Source of the DNA: Turicibacter sp.
GTDB taxonomy: Bacteria; Bacillota_I; Bacilli_A; MOL361; Turicibacteraceae
Direction: 5' to 3'
Length of the DNA: 40,169 nucleotides
NCBI GenBank assembly: GCA_009787345.1
Contig: WRGF01000212.1
Span: 1 to 40,169 of the forward strand
Positions 37,901-40,169 of the stretch are shown in pieces. Position 1 is the stretch's first letter. The number at the start of each line of letters is the position of its first letter. Below the pieces are notes generated by a model that was not told the origin of the DNA, searched no databases, and saw nothing but the letters and a program-made list of their open reading frames with translations. Position numbers and translations under genes: made by a program.

Positions 37901-38484
37901 TGCTTTTGGGCGAATTGTTCAAGTCCACCATGCCCCAAACCCACGGTTATCTTGGGGTGGTTGCCCCGAACCTCTCTTATGGCGAACTTTTTGAAGGAGT
38001 TTGCTATAACCTCCAGACCACAGCCGAAGGCGACACCGGCATTTACATCATCGAGGACAGCGAAATCGACCTGGGAATGATTTCAAGCGTTTCCAGAAAT
38101 CTCAGTCGCCTGCTGGAAATTATCACCGACTACTTGATTTGGTATCTGGGGGAAAAGAATGCTCCTGCCACCAAGGTACTGGAAACACCGGCTGAAAGCC
38201 TCCCAGAAAATGATGGGGAGCCTGTTGAAGAAGAATCCCCAAAACCAAGGGGCTTCTTCCGCAAAAGAAAAGCTGTTATAGAAGCCCCGCCCCAGATGGA
38301 AAAAGCACCCATCCCAAATCCCTTTGACCATCAATTCAGCGACTACCTTCTATTCGGTCATTCCGAGGAAGAGCATGGGGCAGCATTGAACCAAAACATA
38401 AAAGATTTAGTCACGTATTTGCAGCAGTTCCAATTTGAGGAAAACAACCTCACCTCCGCACGGGGGAAAAAAGAAGCCGGATAA
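34975..38484 (+). CDS. cassette B: large multi-pass membrane protein, short-tail form
   Basis: A 1169-residue protein from GTG 34975, after GGAGGGG. It has the N-terminal membrane region (QLMIFLVIFILFCLSVMAIW onward) and the same soluble core as copy A: VLVIGGRASQDE (404), MDRPVDGLLDNLSHT, VVDMKWIAGQYY, VIEDEFNNMFD, MLPTQFITYSGKYYQVD and YIIEDSEIDLGMISS. Where copy A has ~300 acidic residues, this protein has about 45 (SLPENDGEPVEEESP then PRGFFRKRK) before the shared end DYLLFGHSEEEHG. This shows that the core and C-terminal motif are the essential parts. No known domain was recognised. The region from VLVIGGR to ILMVEPSRQ looks like alternating beta strands and helices and could be an NTPase-like fold, but no clear Walker A is present. 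Confidence 0.85.
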   Translation: MQEQSIQRQLMIFLVIFILFCLSVMAIWSLNHEKSQRYKQHRFLHPTFLFIFGFSALYSRIFTALMENAQQLLDLPPGHDLNFYLTIFLAFAPYLLFIGMKLVYLRPKNPIKGFLAFTFTSLLMAGLLVFPLLNMFRNIPATAGNPYLFTGLSLLASLFLFLLTVIFGKSHQGSYPAGYKNFILDRFYEPWENADEPGIWNYYLKEPFGEFGNILLDPLPYGNLGGLENAIYWLVKPYRLLTIAFGVLIAYTIAFDNMDFIRFHMFSFIAVLSIGEVYGFLSGDTVPVDDGVKNDAEAILDFEKFHEGLSDKFKEYTFHEAIQMEGTGEHESKDVEVFLQGLRESEPILANYFSQLGEFDLGYAKMSRKIYGGQSTLVLNPFFRDLSPYLLLPLTKQLLDSKNVLVIGGRASQDEALNEWLRELVWKIMGTDQYFETGFLEENQERKPHIGILRANDIHDFNLVSRQREFLSKVEFILMVEPSRQVTTNQVPLNIIAGYCSPKKTVLAMDRPVDGLLDNLSHTMAVRLQEVSALQQTTEPKTFIHIFDGNAKDMHQQILPHISRYLGSGTAVFSMAQKFSLGKVDWVSDKNFPVVDMKWIAGQYYKNIAKYAGKPQSQFLVENQLQPDTALWDLACEENRVLVIEDEFNNMFDLVGLFSTRAQNLCSLNVISGNYLMRDYMLKNSQVFYGDKKAIPTLINDFVYSRRNLLFKLMMQLSAGKVRESNIKQDLEALGGESHDAIETLYALARDYLPANDTLEFQREYLDEINLKQHRYEKIGYIVMPLPSQQGEIKQPFTKKFSLSYLIVEDMAHGVDYVGSMLYNQVYQQMLPTQFITYSGKYYQVDQVNRDLNVMLKRSSEYINQRLYYRQAREYFVGELADSQQRTLGDLKISIATASEVKVRTKGYYQLKDLGDMASSLFVQLGSEPEVPLAEVSEAGLPAADGRVPDRVYLHKEILRLEFPGMKDELRSLFVVLLGELFKSTMPQTHGYLGVVAPNLSYGELFEGVCYNLQTTAEGDTGIYIIEDSEIDLGMISSVSRNLSRLLEIITDYLIWYLGEKNAPATKVLETPAESLPENDGEPVEEESPKPRGFFRKRKAVIEAPPQMEKAPIPNPFDHQFSDYLLFGHSEEEHGAALNQNIKDLVTYLQQFQFEENNLTSARGKKEAG

Positions 38485-38525
38485 CCCAGAAAAACTTTGG
38501 GATTAATCGGCTTCTTTAATTTTGA
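38471..38525 (+). terminator. intrinsic terminator ending cassette B
   Basis: AAGAAGCCG (38471-38479) pairs with CGGCTTCTT (38508-38516), with an inner CCCA/TGGG pairing, followed by TAATTTT. The stem includes the last codons of the large membrane protein. Confidence 0.75.
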
Positions 38526-38610
38526 TGGCGAGGGCGCCTTTGAGAAAACGCTTGCTTTTATGGTCGTTTTTTGAGATAATAGGGGTAACAAATGGAAAAG
38601 AGGGACGAGC

Positions 38611-39171
38611 ATGAACTTATCAAAAACCGAAGTGAACCAATTTTATAAAATCTGGCTGACCCTGCTGTGGCGGGTAAATGAAAAGCACCAAATCATCGAG
38701 GGTTTTGCCAAGCCGGAATTGGTTGATGGGGAATATACCAATCCTGAAACGGGGACGGCCATCCGCAATGCGCTATGGAAAAACCCAACTTGGATCGAGG
38801 ACATCGTGAAAGAAGATAACGAGTGGTTTGACGAGGAAGAAAAAGCCATCCTTTTAAGTTGGCGAAAGCACTACAAGCCCAACAACTACTTGGTCATGGA
38901 ATACCGTGATGAGCACACCATCTTTGTCAGTGGCGAACCCAACCGCCAACTTGCCCTATATGGGGTAGTCGGCTTAGCAGACCCGCTGAAAACCTTGCTG
39001 AACAACAAAATAGCTGTCATCAAAACCGTCTTGCTCCCCTTCAAGGACAAAATCGTTTTCGATTCCCATTTGGAGCTGAACCTAGAAGCCTCCAAGGCGC
39101 CCGGGCTTGGGAATTTGAAGAACCAGTACCCAGCGTTGAAACGCAATGTCAGGACGAAAACCCAGTTTTAG
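38611..39171 (+). CDS. uncharacterised 186-residue cytosolic protein
   Basis: ATG 38611 follows AGAGGGACGAGC. It has no signal peptide or membrane segment. It starts with a helical part (NQFYKIWLTLLWRVNEKHQI) and includes YTNPETGTAIRNALWKNPTW, an acidic helix (NEWFDEEEKAILLSWRKHY) and a C-terminal beta-rich part about maintaining YLVMEY-DEHTIFV and LLPFKDKIVFDS. The C-terminus is basic. I do not recognise the family. It stands alone between two hairpins, so its position after cassette B is not strong evidence of a shared role. Confidence 0.75.
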   Translation: MNLSKTEVNQFYKIWLTLLWRVNEKHQIIEGFAKPELVDGEYTNPETGTAIRNALWKNPTWIEDIVKEDNEWFDEEEKAILLSWRKHYKPNNYLVMEYRDEHTIFVSGEPNRQLALYGVVGLADPLKTLLNNKIAVIKTVLLPFKDKIVFDSHLELNLEASKAPGLGNLKNQYPALKRNVRTKTQF

Positions 39172-39181
39172 CCTGATTAAA

Positions 39182-39226
39182 AGGCAGCCAAGAGCGGGAG
39201 AAAACCGTTCCCGCTATTGGCTGCCT
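39182..39226. terminator. strong inverted repeat, possible bidirectional terminator
   Basis: AGGCAGCCAA-AGCGGGA pairs with TCCCGCT-TTGGCTGCCT over about 17 bases around a short loop, 11 bases after the stop at 39171. There is no U-tract on the plus strand; the minus strand has a short TTTT after the stem. It probably ends transcription or protects a 3' end. Confidence 0.55.
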
Positions 39227-39251
39227 GTGACAAAAAAATCTTGAAATATTG

Positions 39252-39303
39252 AAAAAAGCCGTTACAGTGTTGGAAGTCATTCCAATGTTGCAACGGCTTT
39301 TTT
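39252..39303. terminator. bidirectional intrinsic terminator after the second pheromone-like gene
   Basis: AAAAAAGCCGTT pairs with AACGGCTTTTTT, with a further imperfect inner stem ending TTGGAA/TTCCAA around a GTCA loop. On the minus strand it lies 8 bases beyond the stop of the pheromone-like gene. The arrangement repeats that seen at 8871-8910. Confidence 0.85.
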
Positions 39304-39310
39304 CGTCATA

Positions 39311-39463
39311 TCAATCAGTTAGTAAAATCTCGGTGTTAGTAGGAGTTTCGATGACCCGTGGTCTTACCCAGTCATCATCACTTAAAGGGTTAATCCCTAC
39401 GATGAGTACCATGATAAATACACTTGAAAAAATTCGTAACGCAAACAGTTTGTTTTGCTTCAT
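39311..39463 (-). CDS. second exported signalling-peptide precursor
   Basis: A 50-residue ORF on the minus strand. Lys2 and Lys5 precede a hydrophobic stretch (LRIFSSVFIMVLIVGI), then a polar tail NPLSDDDWVRPRVIETPTN ending TEILLTD. Its ATG overlaps the stop of the upstream TPR regulator as ATGA, exactly as for the 40-residue gene at 8909-9031, and a GGGAG-like site lies just upstream. The two peptides share the pattern hydrophobic stretch, GI(T)NP, two or three Asp, aromatic residue, then a variable end. This suggests one pheromone family with different specificities. The active peptide is probably from the variable end, which is inference. Confidence 0.72.
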   Translation of the reverse strand: MKQNKLFALRIFSSVFIMVLIVGINPLSDDDWVRPRVIETPTNTEILLTD

Positions 39464-40169
39464 AACTTCAACTCCCGTTCTTTTTTATAGAAAAAGGTTG
39501 CCATTTTATAGTCCTCTTTCTCTGTATGATAATCAGCGAGATAACCATAAATATAAGCTAAGTCCCGTTGGTGATTATTTGTTGAATAGTATTCGATTGC
39601 GGTATCCAAGTATTTTTGATGGAGGTGGAAATCACCCAGATATAAAGCTAATTGTGCTCTTAAATTGATTAGTGCCACTTCTTCTTTTTCGGAGAAAGGA
39701 TGCTCATTTGTGAATGCCAGGTAAGCCCTAGCTTCAACCAAATTTTTAAGCTGGAGATGGCAACTAATCAGCGAAATAAGGAGTGGGCCGTATCGAATGG
39801 AGCCTTTTACTAGTTCGAGTCCTTTTTTATGGTATTCAATTGCCTTCTCGTATTCCTGTAACTGAGAATATATTCTCCCTTTATTTTGAAAAGCCATCGC
39901 TAGGCGCATAGACAAATTATTTTTTGTGGCAATTATTTCTAATGTGTCCAAGGTATCTAAAGCATTGGAGTGGAGGTTAAGTCGGCTGAATAGTAAAAAT
40001 TCATAAGAAAGACATTCTGCCAGTAAAGCGGGTTCGTGAAGTGATGCCAAAGATTTCTTAGTTTGAATCAATTGAAGGTACCCGTCATTTAGCTTATTTT
40101 GTTGAAGCAGAAAATAAGCCAGGGTTAATTCCACTGCAAGCCTCTGCGTTTCATCAGCTACTAACAATA
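39460..40169 (-). CDS. second PlcR-like TPR regulator, C-terminal part (cut by window edge)
   Basis: At least 235 residues of TPR-type helices are visible, including QEYEKAIEYHKKGLELV and the end DYKMATFFYKKERELKL; the gene enters from the right edge, so the helix-turn-helix is outside the window. It aligns with the C-terminal half of the regulator at 9028-10278 (compare YIYGYLADYH with YIYNFLAKYH), making the two paralogues. The pheromone-like gene follows with a 4-base overlap. Like the first module it is AT-rich compared with the genes between them. Confidence 0.85.
   Translation of the reverse strand, partial: LLVADETQRLAVELTLAYFLLQQNKLNDGYLQLIQTKKSLASLHEPALLAECLSYEFLLFSRLNLHSNALDTLDTLEIIATKNNLSMRLAMAFQNKGRIYSQLQEYEKAIEYHKKGLELVKGSIRYGPLLISLISCHLQLKNLVEARAYLAFTNEHPFSEKEEVALINLRAQLALYLGDFHLHQKYLDTAIEYYSTNNHQRDLAYIYGYLADYHTEKEDYKMATFFYKKERELKL

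Overview
This 40 kb window is bacterial chromosome, most likely from a Gram-positive of class Bacilli. The support is strong GGAGG-type ribosome binding sites before nearly every gene, GTG and TTG starts, many intrinsic terminators, a lipoprotein lipobox, DUF4358/MBOAT/DHHW surface-acylation genes, and PlcR-like TPR regulators paired with tiny exported peptides. I cannot name the genus. I saw no rRNA, tRNA or CRISPR array.

Layout. (1) 1-1812: a Pmp-like beta-helix repeat protein behind a TCTCC pentanucleotide repeat. (2) 1911-5131: a lipoprotein (DUF4358 type), an MBOAT O-acyltransferase and a DHHW/AlgX-like partner, probably a set that O-acylates a surface polymer. (3) 5284-7703: a graveyard with a broken XRE regulator, a divergent broken ORF and the remains of two tyrosine recombinases. 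(4) 7841-14357: queA and tgt, the queuosine genes, separated by an AT-rich insert. The insert holds a PlcR-like regulator with an unannotated 40-residue pheromone-like gene, a small exported protein, an orphan FtsX-like permease and a MazG-like remnant. (5) 14656-38484: the main interest, two complete tandem copies of a four-gene cassette. (6) 38611-39171: a gene I do not recognise. (7) 39311-40169: a second regulator/pheromone pair, with the regulator cut by the window edge.

The tandem cassettes. Each copy encodes, in order, (i) an exported von Willebrand A protein with one C-terminal membrane anchor and a cytosolic tail, (ii) a ~1165-residue tubulin/FtsZ-superfamily protein (Tubulin_2 type, with GGTGSG loop), (iii) a ~655-residue protein with two central membrane segments, and (iv) a very large multi-pass membrane protein with a long cytosolic region. 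Tubulin-like proteins linked to vWA proteins were proposed as a membrane-remodelling system (Makarova and Koonin, FtsZ-like family). The two further membrane proteins and the tandem duplication go beyond what I know of that description. The copies have diverged: copy A's tubulin gene has a one-base frameshift at an A6 run, and copy A's large protein carries a ~300-residue acidic repeat tail followed by a basic segment, mostly absent from copy B.

How the parts may work together (inference): vWA outside the cell, tubulin GTPase inside, and two membrane proteins joining them would make a trans-envelope machine. Separate terminators and leaders suggest the two copies are expressed independently. 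Two related peptide-sensing regulator modules flank the region on the minus strand and could link nearby genes to cell density, but no shared operator was found at the cassettes.
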